Positions 50,766 through 64,000 of a DNA stretch of 64,000 nt are shown here, in pieces. The translations under genes were made by a program, and so were the position numbers. How positions within the stretch are numbered: the stretch's first letter is position 1; the number at the start of each line of letters is the position of its first letter. The notes under the pieces are model-generated. The model was not told the DNA's origin. It searched no databases and was given only the letters and a program-made list of their open reading frames with translations. This stretch comes from Sthenelais limicola (lineage: Eukaryota; Annelida; Polychaeta; Phyllodocida; Sigalionidae): positions 45,879,744 to 45,943,743 of the forward strand of contig OW804096.1 of NCBI GenBank assembly GCA_942159475.1, given 5' to 3'.

Positions 50766-52132
50766 GCTGTTTGACTTTCAAATAATGCCCAAGTCCCTCC
50801 TGACTAGTCTGCTCTATGGCGATAAAATTTTGTTTGTCATTACTTATGAAACACTGCATGTAAATCTGTGATTTTCGTATAGCAAAACCGTATGGCTTAT
50901 GTTACCCATAACAGGGTCAATTTATTATATCACAACTTAGCTTGTTACCAACCCTGCTACTAGGTGATCCACACTATGCGTTTTGTTTAGTGAAAAAAAC
51001 ATGAGGATTTCTGCAGACTGACGTGCTTAATGGAGGCGCAAAGGCATTGTTAATTTCGTAGTTCTGTGTAAACAATGTTGTAGGGAACAATCACAGAACA
51101 TAATTTCACCATTAAATGTGGTAGTTGTGATATAAAAATGGAATACAAACTCATGACTGTTCTGAAATAGCGTATTAGACACACTTGGAGTGTAAATGCA
51201 TGCATCATCGCTCATGGCTTCGCCACTCTCAATGATATGTTCATTTACATTCCTTGTGTTTCTGATACGTTAATTCAGAACAACCACTCAGTACATTCCA
51301 TCTAATATATTTGGAAATTTACAACAGCAGAAAGCCAAGAAAGCCATCTGAAGCTTACTAAATATCCATCTAACTATGGACCTGACCATCAAAAGCACCT
51401 TTGGGATTAATGTTAATGTTCAATTGAGTTGAAAAAAGAGTTATGAAAAGATTATTATGAACTAATGATTCTAGTTCAGATTTGCTTTTTTGTGAAACTA
51501 GAGAAATTAAGTAATCCATGGTTGTAAATATCTTGACGGTCTGATCCATACATCCTTCTCCTAGCCCTCCTTCTATGCCTTTCCTTCAATGATCCTTCTA
51601 TTCTCTGCATATCTGATTTACCGCCAGTGGCCCAAATGCTGCTTTTCTGGGTTGACGAGACGCAAGTCTGTCTGCACCCAGATAAGGGTGATGAAGCTGC
51701 TGTGAAAGACACAAAGGGCAGCCCATCTCTACCCCTGTGCCCCTCCTTCCCTGCCCCGGTCAACTCGGGGTCACCACCCCCACAGTGGACCGTCACTCTG
51801 ACTATAATTCACCGTCAATTTAATGATTTGTGTGCTTTTGCCCTAGAACCAATAACTGGGACTGCTGCATAGTTATCTCACTATTGAACTGGGTTTCTTG
51901 TTCCTTCCACTGATTCCTCTTCCTCTGGCCGCATCCTTATCGTTCTATGGACGGACCCCATGCCATCACTATTTCGTATTTGCAGTTCTCTTGAGGTAAA
52001 TACTCATCACTAGGGACCTATTTTACTCTTTCCTTCTCCCTTAATCCTCCATTTCATGTCCTTATCTCCATTCTTGCTTCCAACGTCTGTCTCTGTCCCT
52101 CTGTCTCCGTCTCTCTTTCTCTCTGTTGTCTG

Positions 52133-52133
<1 letters not shown>

Positions 52134-52174
<41 letters not shown>
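52134..52174. repeat. (CT)n microsatellite, about 20 units
   Basis: Pure CT tract of about 40 nt inside a larger CT-rich region (52085-52192). Arg/Glu- or Ser/Leu-rich frames over it are artefacts. Confidence 0.95.
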
Positions 52175-52177
<3 letters not shown>

Positions 52178-53285
52178 TTCTCTCTCTTCTGTTCCCAAAT
52201 CTGTCAAGGCTTTCGGCTTATTCTTTCCCTGACGTCACGAGTGCGGTATGCACAAAAAGGAAATTACTCCACGATGACAGCTATTTAATGTCAAAAGTAT
52301 CAACAGAGCCATATGGTTATGAAAACATTGCCACATATTTTGCACCACACCCTCTCCCATCTAACCAGTGTGTGATACAAATTTCAAAGTGGAGTAATAT
52401 CCATCCCTCAATGTAAATACGCCCATGTCTAGGGCTATTGAGAAAATATTATGGAGAAAAAAATTAAAGCCTAAGAGGCATATATAGTAGGTCCAAGCTA
52501 AGAGATCAAGGCCCCTGGACTCTGAGATGGGAGACTTGCTTGTTAAGTCCCTATTATAGATAGGACCGCCTTAGTGGTGGTGTGCATCGATAGAAAGTCA
52601 AGATCACATCTCAGCTAACCTATTATTGACAGGCTAGAATCAATAATACAAATGCATACTGGGTCGGTGGTATATTGGTATGGTAAGTGTATTCATCGTC
52701 TGCAATATGATAGATCCCTCTCTTAGAATTGGGCCTAGGGTATATTGCTTCAGTTGAGTGAGATATGGAGTGTTCAAATAATCTCAATCAAAATTTTATG
52801 TTATTAAAAGTAAAGATCTCATATCTAATTCACATTTAGTTTTGGCTTAGTTTTGAGTGTCTGTTACAAATCCAAAAAGTCTAATCGCGTGAACTATCAA
52901 TGAGAAACGTTATGCCCAGTTGTGACAGCGTTGCATTTTTGCTCTTTAATTTAATTGAAATTAGAGCCGATCAATATCCATTCAGGTTAGTTCATTCACA
53001 GCACCAGAGTTCTGAATATGTAGGCAATGTATTTGATAGCTCAAAATTAGTTGATGATACTTTGCAAGATTGTCTACAACCTATACACTCAGACCTATAG
53101 GGTGTTTGTATGCCAGGCTATAAGAAGCCCTGAGGACGCTGGGGTGACCAGCGGTTCTTATATCTCTACTCCCTCTGTCAAAAGATCATGTATAGTCAAT
53201 CGCCTCATTCATCCACCCCTCCAGCTTCATATTTTATCGGCCACTCATCCTGGTCAGTGATAAAGAAGAAAAGTTGCTTTAAAAT

Positions 53286-53300
53286 CCCCCCCCCCCCCCC
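53286..53300. repeat. C15 homopolymer followed by ACC repeats
   Basis: Fifteen C residues then ACCACCACCC. Confidence 0.9.
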
Positions 53301-56300
53301 ACCACCACCCACTTATGTTCTGTGCACGCAAGCCTGGCGTTTTAACCCATAACCTTCGCATGTTTGATGAGGCAAGCTTTGAGTATACATAATATTGAAA
53401 TACATCGAAAATGAATACTTAAGGTGTTTGCCACAATGTTTACTATATAGACCCTCAAGACGTCGTACATGCTCCTGTATGATTTTTTGTTTTGAAAATG
53501 GCATGCCCTGACAACTGATCTTGAAGAAAACATTGTATGTGGAATAGATGAGCTTAGTGTGCAATTCCCATCGATGCCTGGAGAAAGTATGATTTGACAT
53601 CGATTAGGACACTTTTACAATGGGTATGATTATATGTCTTGGGTCTCGATCCCGTGGTCTCGATCGCGTCAGGAATCCTGTGTGCCAAACAAACTTAGCC
53701 CTCGCTTTGAGCTGCGCTTTTAAAACCTCACATCCAGTGGAATGCATCCCTTTGTACCAGCAGATATCGCCAATATATAATGATTAAAATATTGCTGATC
53801 ATACCGATAATCTAGATTTCATCTGCTACTAATATAAATGCAATTAAATTCTAGGCCTAAGTGAGCTCGCCCTATCATGTTGTATTGGTTATTTCCATTA
53901 GGGGCTTTGCCAGTGCAGTGGGCCCTCACTGATTGCTTTGGCACTCTATACTTTAACTGACAAAAGACTGAGATGTATTGGCTGTGGTTTTCTTTTTCAA
54001 GGTTCTGTATTGTGTACATGCCTGATATTGATATATAGCAGCACCTGCATTGGTATTAACACTATGAAATCTATGCTATGATTTATGGTCCCGGTGGTAC
54101 ATTTATTAATGGTTGGGGATCGCTGTTTATACATCAGAGTGAATACCCTTTGAATGACAATCCATTATGTCCTGTCAGGGGACTTAATCTTTACCACCAT
54201 CCCTCTTAGAATCTCGCTGCCTGGTAAAATAACATACGATCTATCTTATACGTACACGCCTCTCTAACCTCAATACATATTGGTACCATGTTTCATACAA
54301 TCTCTGGAAAATGTATAACTAATGAGATTAAGTACTTAGAAGTTGTCATGTCTGATTTTATAACGCCCCATAGCATAGAAACCTATACATGATTTTATCG
54401 ATGTCATAACCGATTGCTGAATGTCTTTTTTCCTTTTTTACTCTTTTTCTCTTCTCTCTATAGTTCCTATAAAAAGTAAATTGGGTATATGATGACCGTT
54501 TGTAATTAAGCTTAAATAAGCGGGTGATATATGAAAGTTTTCTCCCCAAATAACAATCATACATTATGTCATTGGTACATGTTAACACGATGATACCCTG
54601 GAGTAAACTGGTCACATTATTGAAACATAATTATTCCCGAGATCGATGGGTATGTGACTATAGGAGACATTACATTCACTATCAGAACCACATCGGCCTG
54701 ATGGAAACAGCTACATTTGAGAATCCGAGTCAATTATTTCCCCATCCCGATTACCAATCCCTGGCCTAAGACCTAGCCGTAGCATTCTCTATCCCCCGGA
54801 CTGACCCCATCAGATTGGAACCTGGAGGAATAAATCCAACCTCTCTCCTCCTATTGGTGAAAGAACCCTCTATGTCGTTTAGATCCATTACGCCCCAGAT
54901 TCGGCTATTCGGTCTATGTTGGATCATTCCACTTTCCAGCCAGTTTGTGCTTTCATCCTCGTGTGATTGGTATCAATCGGTTGAATGGGGCCATGTAATC
55001 TTCCTCCATATCTGCCATATCTCTATCGCTATGGTACTACTGGCTCAAGTAGCCTCCAAATCTGCCCTTGATACTTCATCTCTTTTTTATTAAAACGCTG
55101 GCACTTCGGTTCTATTCGTTCATCGTATTCTCTTCTTCTTCGTTCTGTGGGTTGTATTTTCCTCTCCTCCTGCACCTTCTTTCTGTGACCATCCCTCCCC
55201 CATTTCCTCTATCAGTCAATCCATCTTTCTGTTTTATCCATATCTCTAAATTATTTACGCAATTCATTTCTAATAAGTCCCTTGCAGTAACATGTCTTCT
55301 TTCCTTTTCCTCCCCTAGTTCGTTCTAGAGCTTACTTCCGCGTATACTACCTACCTATATTGCATACAATGTCATATGCCATCCTGGTGTATGCACTTCT
55401 ATTCCGCTGCCCTTGCCACTTCTCCAACCAACTAGTACAGGTACATCTCTCATTCAAAAGTTCTCTCCCTCTCTCCCTCTCTTCTCTACCCCGCTCTTTT
55501 TCATCAGATGTTCAATACTCAATATTAATTCTGAATGAAAATTTCCACATTTCTTTCAGTAAAAATGACCATCCAGTCTCAGCCAATCTCATAATGCAAG
55601 TTTAATTCAGCTCCCACCACTTCCCCGCCTCTCTTAAACTCTGGATATTTTGTCGTCAATGAGTCGCTCTTGATAGACGGCTACTTTTCGAGCGCCTCCA
55701 TAACAAAAGCGGTCAAGTTAAGCTAGCACGCCGCCGCTACCATGGGACGGCCGCGTGATGGGCGTGAGATCACCAGCTTCCACAGCTACACATGTTGTGT
55801 CCTAGCTCGTCGATTCATCTGTTGATTGCAGCTCCCAACGAGACTTAAGTGAATGTATGGCATAGATAATAGAGTCCCCCCACTGGGGAAACAGTAAACG
55901 TTGCGAGTATATCGACCTTTCTCAATCAGAGAAAAGCCAAGCCATCAGGACTAAGTCATTCCACTCACGTTCTTCTTGATGGTTACTCAAGCAAATCTCA
56001 AGCCGTTTATGACCCGTATGTCACAAAGTCTGATTGCAAGAGTTGCTCATCTCAGTTGCTCCACTTTTGTGCTGTGTTTTAGTGTTTTTGCTCTATCTAT
56101 TATTCCTCGCACAGACCGTGCCACTTCTTATCATGCAGCATGCCTTTTTTGTATGTATGCACGTGTTCGGGGTGCTTTATCACACAGCAAATTTCCTGTG
56201 ACAGATCATTCACCCTTATTTCTTATCTGCAATAGATGAATAACCTCATAGTATCCATTTCCTCAATTTTACCATTGCCTTTCCCTAGCCACTCTGTTCA

Positions 56301-59300
56301 TCTTGATTATCTTTCTTCAATGAGGTTTCAACGTAAATCGTTTTTTGTAAGTTTTACATTCAACGCTGTTGCTTTCTAACCATTTTTCTTTCATACATAG
56401 TGTATATTTATGTCTGTATCGTTGAAGCCCCTTCGCATATATATACACCTTTGAGAATACATGTACACCACGTACTATAATAACTATGGTCTGAAAACAC
56501 TTATTGGGATGACTCTTAATGCAATTAATGCACAGGAATTAAGTATTTAAGATTACACACAGATTTAAGCGCGTACTTCTACTAAGTTTTGCTATTTGTC
56601 ATTATCATGGTTATGAGGAATATTGTGTGCCAGTGTAGTCAAAGTACGAAAGACTTCTAATGACTAGATTCGTCTAGATCCTATTGATAAGAATAATCAA
56701 GAGGACAGTCTATCACATCAGAAAGAACTCGGTTATTCCAGTCTGGTTCCCATATGGGGGCCCTTCTAACTATATTCAGACAAGCTGAGCCATTGCTATT
56801 GAAAACTACATACCTCCCAATTCTAGTCTCGTAACAGAAAACAAAGAACAGGGAAGACAATGCCCCGAGGAGACTAATTGATTTGTTTCCACAAACCTAA
56901 AGATATCTACGCAATTGTTTGCCATCCGTTCCACACTGGTACTTAGCCAACTACCCAGAAACAGTCCCTCCCCTCCTCCCTTTTCAACTCTTGCCTCTAT
57001 GCGATTCCTTGCCGGCAATTGTCTATAATCGGTACTGACAACTAAGTCGGCAATCTTCACAATTAGATGTTGTTCCGCCCAGATGAGTTGCCTTGAGGTA
57101 TAAGCTTAAAGGTTGTTCTGCAGAAGCTATTTTCCTCGATTATGTCAGGCATATCCATATATTACACCTTGACGCAGTGAAGTAATGTCGGTGCTTCTAA
57201 AGCAGATGCCATACTATGATATAAATCCCAGCAGTGTGTATGGTGTGTTGCCACGGTAAATATTTCATCAGCACCCATGGAAGGTTGACCAGGTGAATTG
57301 TAAGGCTCTTCTACCTACTCAGGCGCGGCGGGGCCGAGCCATATGACTGAAACATCGCAACATTTTAAAAAAACTTTGAGTGTCCGAGTTTCCTGCGAGT
57401 GGTGCGATAATTGCGATTCCCTAGTGGCTGCCACTACCGAATTCCCAGGGTCGGGACCAGAAAAAAACCCACAAAAACCATTGTCCGATGAACAGCTGAG
57501 TTATATAGGATCAGTGTTTTCGACATCTAAAACGGCGATTGCCCGTGCATTTTCTATGGCGATATCCCAATATTTTTCTTTTTGGCGCTATGTTGTACAG
57601 TGCCAAATTCGATAGGTTAGACCTGTCTTCCTCCATGGCAGACCCACTCCAAATGGTGCCATTGTGCAACTAATCGCTGGTGGCTTCGTTTAAACAATTC
57701 TCGCTCACAATGCGAAGTCACCATAAGGGCTTTAATCTGAAATCAGATAATACATATTTGTATACTCCACTGATACCACTATATGTCGCATGGTAAACTT
57801 AAAGCTCCCTTTTATCTCTTCTTTGTTTTTTTGCCATGGGGGAGTGATTGACTTCCCGTGGGTAATTCGCTTCTTCGTGGATAAGCTTCAAGAGTGAAAG
57901 TAGAAAGTATTTAGATGCAAATCGCGCACCTGTGGGGCGGACAGGATAACAATTTCCGTGTAGGCTTCCTCAACAGTGGCCTATTCCCAGATATCTATAT
58001 GCAAGGGGCGAAGTACTCATCAAGGCTTTCTATGGTGTGTATGAAGCCTCAGTGACACTTTTATTCTAAGCCCATGGGCTCCGGTTTTGTGTAGGGGGAG
58101 AAGCGGGACAATCTAATCCCTGTCATTAACAAAGATCTATGATTTAATTTAGAGAGGGATATATCAAACGTTAATGAACGTAGAACTATGTGAATTGGTG
58201 CAACGACTTGGTTTTCATATTGTTTTATTCGTGAATAATTAATGCAAGGCGTGAATTTTAGTATTTTAATTTTCATTTGGTCGCCCATTCCGAATTGAAA
58301 TCACACATACATATATCATATATGCCTTCTTCCAGAAATAGTATTTGCAGGTGTTAATTGATACTTCTAGTGAATCGCTATCCCAAGTTTTGGTTTAACT
58401 AACAACCAATTGTCTAGAATTTAGCTATAACGATGAATGAGCTTGATAATACATATATATAAACATTCCATTACACTATCTAAATATCCAGTATCCACAT
58501 TCACATTTTATAACTTGTCCTCCCCTTACTAGGATCGACCACACCGCTTTTTTACCCAACACCTACATGACTGCATGGTATAGGAGGGCCGTCCATTGGC
58601 GATCGCTTAGACTTGCCCTCACATATGGGTCAGATCGCCAGAAAATGTCCATTTCGCCTTCCACAATCCTCTCAAATAACCAAAATTTAAGACAAAATTC
58701 ACGTTAAAAATTGCGTTTACCATAACCAAACAGATATTTTTAATCAAAGCAATAGTAAATATACTCAGATATACCAATTATTTATCATTTTCCAGCCTAA
58801 TTTAGCTGAATTTACTAAATGTGTAGAGGTGCCGATTGTCCAATTTCGGACGATCTGACCCATATACATATATAGGGTAATTAGAAGGCTGATGTGAGCT
58901 GCTCCCCTCATGGATACCTTTTTACCAGCGCGTGTTCAGACTGGTGAGAGGCCAGCGATAGCCATATGGTACATGTTACTAAACACCTTGCACCTTTTAT
59001 CTATATATTTATAGCTAGTAACTCTCTTTTATCTGCTACTACTGTGGATGGCCAGCATGTCAAGGTGTACATGACTGTCCTTAAGCAATTGCTAGACAAG
59101 GGTAGATCCGATGGCTGTAGGTTAGGTCAGCGAAGTCCATAATTATATGTACGACAGGTATTTATTTGGGTGTCTCTCCCATGGAATACCATACATTTTG
59201 CTTTGCGTCGTAGCTTCTTGGTGGTGAAATCTAGAGTTATGGTACTTACCTGGCAGCCTGCTGGTGTCGTGATCGGTATAAGCTGGACTGAAGTGTCCAG

Positions 59301-59358
59301 CTCCACCCTACCCCACCCTACTACCCCACTGTCCCTATCCACCCAGCTAAAGTACTAT

Positions 59359-59432
59359 ACGTTTCATCTCTGTTGTAGGGGAGAAAGGGGCTCGGACGTT
59401 TCATCTCTGTTGTAGGGGAGAAAGGGGCTCGG
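59359..59432. repeat. Exact 37-bp tandem duplication
   Basis: Two adjacent identical 37-nt copies beginning ACGTTTCATCTCTG and ending GGGGCTCGG. Perfect identity points to a recent event or an assembly duplication. Confidence 0.9.
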
Positions 59433-61036
59433 ACTTTTAAGAATTTTTCCAACATATTCATCGAGGTCATTATGTCAACCGGTGGAAGTCTTTTTTCAGG
59501 ATATTATGTATATTTATTTCTGGGGACGGGATTTTGTGTCTCATATAGTTAGGAGTTGTAACCTGACAACTTGGGCATATGCTAGGCGTGGAGCACTTCT
59601 GATACTTGCCTTCACCACGTTTATAAGGCACTTTATTTCACTCATTTCTAAACACAGATTTGTCGTTGCTAATTAACTCTTCCTAGGTCTGGCGTTACAC
59701 TATGCCGCGTCTATCTCAGCTTCCCCTAGTATCGCTCAATAAAAGGTCTTACTACGTTTCATTTCTGTATTTTTTTCTCACATTTCTTTTAGATTGCTCT
59801 CATTTCTTTCTAGAGGGAACCACAGTTCAGTTTAGACCACATTGATGAATTATCTTCTAACACACTATACTCTGCGCATAAAAGTCACTTATATTGTTGA
59901 CTGATGTGGAAGGTAGTTTTTGCGAAGGTATGGCTCATCCATAAGTCTGATATTGAAAGGTTCACAGCAAGTAAAAACTTTCTATGTGAAGCATTTAATA
60001 CTGTTATATATAGGGATGATAACTTGGTTTAGCAATTCCCAGTCTGCTCAACCTTTCTTGCTCCTCCTATTTATTTCCCTTCCTTATGGCACCTCCTGTC
60101 TGCGCCTGCTTTGTCATCCAGGGATCTGTTGTCTCCCATGAGGTGGGCTCTCCTGGTATCTGTTACAAATACTCTATGCCCACGTCTCCCTCTAGTCTCT
60201 AGTAATTAAATTAGGTTTCAAACAAACCATTCTAGGGTATGGTATATCCACCAATCAGTTTCCTGCTGGGAAAAAAATAATTAGGTCAGGCAAATAATGA
60301 AAAAGAAATCAATTATTCTTTATATCAACCTTTATTCTACAATGATATTACCCGAAGGTTACAACTTAGTCTATTTGTTTTTCCTTTGTTTAGAAAAGTA
60401 ATTCAAAAGGTTGTGCAGGGTTGAAGTTGTGAAAGTTTTAAGTGAAACTACTCCATAAGCACAAAATGAAAACATTGGGATGTTAATGTCTGATTAACGT
60501 TGCTAGAAAAAGAATATGACCCTTATTTTCTCTCTATATTTATATCTATATTCGATTCAGTTCAAAACATTTTTTATTTGTAATAATTGTAATAAAATAG
60601 TTCCTCCTTTCCGAATGACTCTGCTTTAAGAATTCATATTACTGTGTTATAATACACTTTGATGTATTTTAATTTACTGTAGGATGGTGTGTTGAGGACA
60701 GGCGCCTTGGGGTGCACCAAACATAAACGTTACTTTTTGTTTCATGGCAACAATAAAACAAATATTCATAATCCTGAGAGTATTGCCAATAGTACCATAT
60801 TGTCATAGTCACTCTCAACTGTGTGTGGAGAATTGGGTGGTTTACTACCATTGAGATTGTCAAGGAAATCTATCACGTTTGTGATCAAACTAGTGACGAA
60901 TCATCAGCCAAAGTTGACACTGCATGGTATATGTGTCTACTATTGGAGGCCCCACACGAATTAATTACATTTGATTCTATTTCTATGAGGCGAGTTTGTA
61001 TTATTTGCATACCTCTGTCATTGAGGAATAATTTTT

Positions 61037-61133
61037 AAGGGCCTAGTCCACTAAGCCGATTCTCATGCGAGGATCCCTTTGCACTAGATTCCGTGAGAAT
61101 CGCTTGAGAATCGGCTTAGTGGACAAGGGCCTT
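61037..61133. mobile_element. MITE-like 97-bp foldback element
   Basis: Terminal inverted repeats of 29 nt (27 of 29 matching) at 61037-61065 and 61105-61133. They begin AAGG(G/C)CC and run inward to a perfect GTCCACTAAGCCGATTCTCA. A 39-nt loop contains a second partial copy of the inner edge (GTGAGAATCGC). No coding capacity and no target-site duplication I can assign with confidence. Confidence 0.6.
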
Positions 61134-64000
61134 TTACTCTTTCCGAAGGACCCTTGGCCATTTTGGGTAACCCACTGTGACCTATGTATTGTATTCTAGC
61201 CCAGTACACCATTTACTCCATTCTCTTGGTCTTTATATTTTCAAAGAGGACAGGTACGAACATTTAAAAATGTTTATATTGGCCAAATTGAATTTTGCTG
61301 TTAAATGTTTCTTCGTCGAATGAGCATATATTTGGATGTCGGTTTGGTTCATATATTTCCATTGTCCTACCTTAGAATAATGGCGAGAAATCTATCATTT
61401 ATAATAAGGTAAATAGTCTGAACGTTGTAGCTTGTTTCCTTCTGGTTACCCACACAACGTCAGAAATTCCCTACCATTCATATAATGCATTCCTGATGAA
61501 TTGGATCTTTTTATCACCTTGGAGACATATACCACCTGATGATATCACCCAACGAAATGAATCCAAACTTCAGGCTCTTGTCACCATGTAAAGACAATTT
61601 AATCCTTCAGAGAGTTATGGACGGCTTTGAAAAGAGAAAATCTGTGTGGAAAATGACTGAGGTTTCCTGGGACAACCATTGCTTTTTAAACCGACGCAAC
61701 TAGCGTCTGTATTTCATGCCCGTTTAGAACTGGGGCACAAACTGACATCACCCGATTGAACTGGAGAAACGTTCTGGATAGCAAACTCCCATGGGCTTGT
61801 CACCAGTCATAGCACCGACATGTCTAAAAGCAGCAAACCCTGCTGGTAAGGAATGGTGATATTGCTCCAATGAATTCATTTAGGCTTTGTATGCGTGTGC
61901 CATGAGTTGAACATGTTTTCGCACTCCCTGTCTTCATTAAATCGGCGAAGACAAATAAGCGATTTATTTGCCCTTTTCATTTCACTATATATGATTGTAT
62001 ATTCAAATTTCTCTTAGTTTAAGATGTTGTCACTAAATTTCGACAATAGAAAAGTAGAATGAATCATGGATGATTGTAAAAAGATGTGAGTGACCAAGAT
62101 CTAACCTTTGTGGGGTGCATATTACATTTGCTTCCATTCTATGTCTCTATGGGTTGAATAGCCGCGGTAATGTCTGTTCTTGTAGTCCTCAGCTCTATTG
62201 TTCTCAAGTGTGAGAATGCAGCCCAGAATGATCACGTTGTTGGCATCAATTTCATCCTTCTCACTAATCAGGCTCTCATCGCCATTGCCAAACCCGTTTC
62301 GGGCGCCATTTGGATATGAGGAGCATCAGTTTAATTTATGACTTTTCAGTTGATGCTCAGAACTGAAACAGTGCACTGAGTGAAACAAACGCCGCCCTGC
62401 TTTTATAATGATATTTATGGATGAACAAAAAAATTGACCTGGACAATAATGTAATTGGTGAACACAGCTCTGAAATGTGAATGCAAGTTAGCAACACTCC
62501 CATGATCTCCAATACAAAGCCTAGAGCGGCAAGATTTAGAATCAATCCCCTAAAAAGTATTCTGGAGATTTAAAGTAGAGAAGGGCTTTCCGCTCTCTGC
62601 TTCATCGATTGCTCGCCGTCCTCATGTTTGGGTGGTATGGGTTGGTTGTAGCGCCTGGATCTGCAGTGGGGGTTTGGGGATTTCGGCAACACAGATTTCT
62701 GTCTAGGTTAGGGATCAAAACCTCTAGCAAAGCAATACAGCATAAGGTTGTCCTTTTGATTACATGACACCAGATATCTGTGATTAGGCCACTGCCACAG
62801 TATACCTCAATCCACTCATCCACTCCTACTAGACTGGGCACTGGTGATGTTGGGTGGGATGCACGAGGAAGCGTTGGGCGAACACGTGTTTGCTTTGGTT
62901 CAAGGGAGGGACCAATCCTTTATAGGGTCATTTTGAACCTGTGAAGTTGGCACTAGCAAGATCGTCTCCGCCCATCCCTGGGAACGTGTACTTATTCGAA
63001 TAAACACACTCGTATACATACCGGCAGTCCGAAACATTGGTGTGAGTGGGAGAGAGGGAGGAGCAGGCAGAAAGTACTTCGCTGATGTCTTTTCTGTCTC
63101 AATGTCTGCTTGTCTGGACATGTTGAGTGGATGTGAGGGATGGAGGATGATGGGAGAAGTATTGATTGAAGAGGGAAGGTATAAAGTAGGTGGTGTAGAC
63201 ATATCTTGATGTGTATAGTCAACCTTACTTTGCCACCTTGTCCCTTCGCTTTCTCTTCTTCTAGTTCTTCTCTTGTCAGCAAAGGAACCTAGCTGCCTAC
63301 CTAGGAGTAGAAACGATCGGGAACATTGGTAGGGCTGTGCAAATTAGGGGATTGAATGCTGATGTTATCTTTGTATTACAAATGAGATGGAGTCGGTTTG
63401 AGTTGAGATTTGAGAAATCCTTTCGTTTATATTTGGTAAAGTATTGGAGGCGATTAGAAAAATTCCACTACATTTAAACATTCAGTCATCCCTTTATGTG
63501 GTCAAAATAGTTATACCTGAACCATATTGATATATATTCAGTAGGTCTCAAAGGAGGAAAGAGGGCTTAAATATTTGATAGCAAAGTAGTCTGACAAAAA
63601 TAAGAATGGCAGTCCTAATCTATGGCCATGTGTGGCAGTTAGATGTAATCTCAGGTCACTCGATCTATTTTGGCGGTGATTGGTCAATCAAGACTAAAAT
63701 CAGTTACTTCTCTGTCCACTTGAAAGCACCAAATGTCCAACCCATTTTTTCAGCCTGATTTGAAGTGGGTGGTGGTGCTGTAGCCTTCTCCCCGACCCAA
63801 TTCAGAAATATTGAATATAATCATAATGTTGCTCCTTCATACTTCTTTTATATTGCTACACTTATGCTATATGGTTAAGCTTATTTTAATGCGAATTCAT
63901 GATTTCTGTTTTTAGTGTGAAGAGTCACTTTAATATGGGGTTCTGTGGCTATCATTCATTTGTTGTACCCCTCACCGTCCCTCTCTTAGAATACTTCCTC

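Larger units (their letters stand above)
40001..64000 (+). other. Non-coding flank, part 2
   Basis: No gene supported. The expected syntaxin-6 motifs (the linker after the N-terminal domain, the DEQLELV-type SNARE start, the DRRQWC-type membrane edge) were looked for on the plus strand and not found. The stretch holds MITE-like elements at 42392 and 61037 and several microsatellites. Tandem duplications occur at 50740 and 59359, and a second short one (GATTATTTTAAAAACCT twice) near 50404-50438. Pyrimidine-rich zones lie at about 40020-40250, 48000-48240 and 55100-55520. A small CpG-containing patch lies at about 55670-55790. Frames such as 57343-57615 have no recognisable domain. Confidence 0.5.

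Noticed and set aside
51476..51872. GC-richer patch with frames on both strands, considered as an exon
   Set aside because: No domain recognised, neither frame has convincing splice signals, and the translations are low in conserved features.
55670..55870. CpG-containing patch with a Kozak-like GCTACCATGG, considered as a promoter/first exon
   Set aside because: The frame is only 23 codons and there is no donor or further exon evidence.
57343..57615. A 90-codon frame with a CEWCDNC segment and a DEQLSYIGS string resembling the start of the syntaxin-6 SNARE helix
   Set aside because: Similarity stops after DEQL; residues before and after do not follow the family, and no splice signals fit. 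Treated as chance.

Overview
The window is animal nuclear DNA, AT-rich and mostly non-coding. It is probably from a marine invertebrate. The host gene is clearly syntaxin-6-like but diverged from the vertebrate protein. It has a minor-spliceosome intron, and a full-length DIRS1-type retrotransposon sits beside it. Microsatellites and poly-C runs are frequent. The sequence alone does not give the phylum: echinoderm, hemichordate, mollusc, annelid and similar groups all remain possible.

Host gene (+ strand): two exons of a syntaxin-6/10 family t-SNARE are visible. Exon 2 (877-1046) encodes most of the N-terminal helical domain, and exon 3 (14508-14602) encodes its continuation. The first exon (start codon and about 12 residues) would lie upstream of the window. 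The exons for the linker, SNARE helix and membrane anchor were not found and probably lie past the right edge. The 13.46 kb intron between the two exons has a perfect U12-type 5' splice site (ATATCCTTT) and a perfect U12 branch site (TTCCTTAAC) 10 nt before the inferred 3' splice site. The reading frame joins correctly only if the intron ends in AA (AT-AA). The next intron starts with an ordinary GTAAGT.

Mobile element (- strand, 21451-26881): a 5.43 kb DIRS1-like tyrosine-recombinase retrotransposon lies downstream of exon 3 in opposite orientation to the gene. Reading along the minus strand it has a left inverted terminal repeat, a short leader that may contain a 160-nt intron, gag, reverse transcriptase/RNase H, a methyltransferase-like segment in the -1 frame, a tyrosine recombinase in the third frame, an internal complementary region and the right terminal repeat with a 49-nt extension. 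The internal complementary region is an exact 129-nt copy of the joined element ends (90 + 43 nt overlapping by TTAT). This fixes both boundaries and suggests a young copy.

Rest of the window: no other gene could be supported. It holds microsatellites, homopolymer C runs, a strong G-quadruplex candidate, several perfect hairpins, two or three short inverted-repeat (MITE-like) elements, short tandem duplications, one tRNA-like SINE candidate, and long pyrimidine- or purine-biased stretches. The many short open frames there look like chance.
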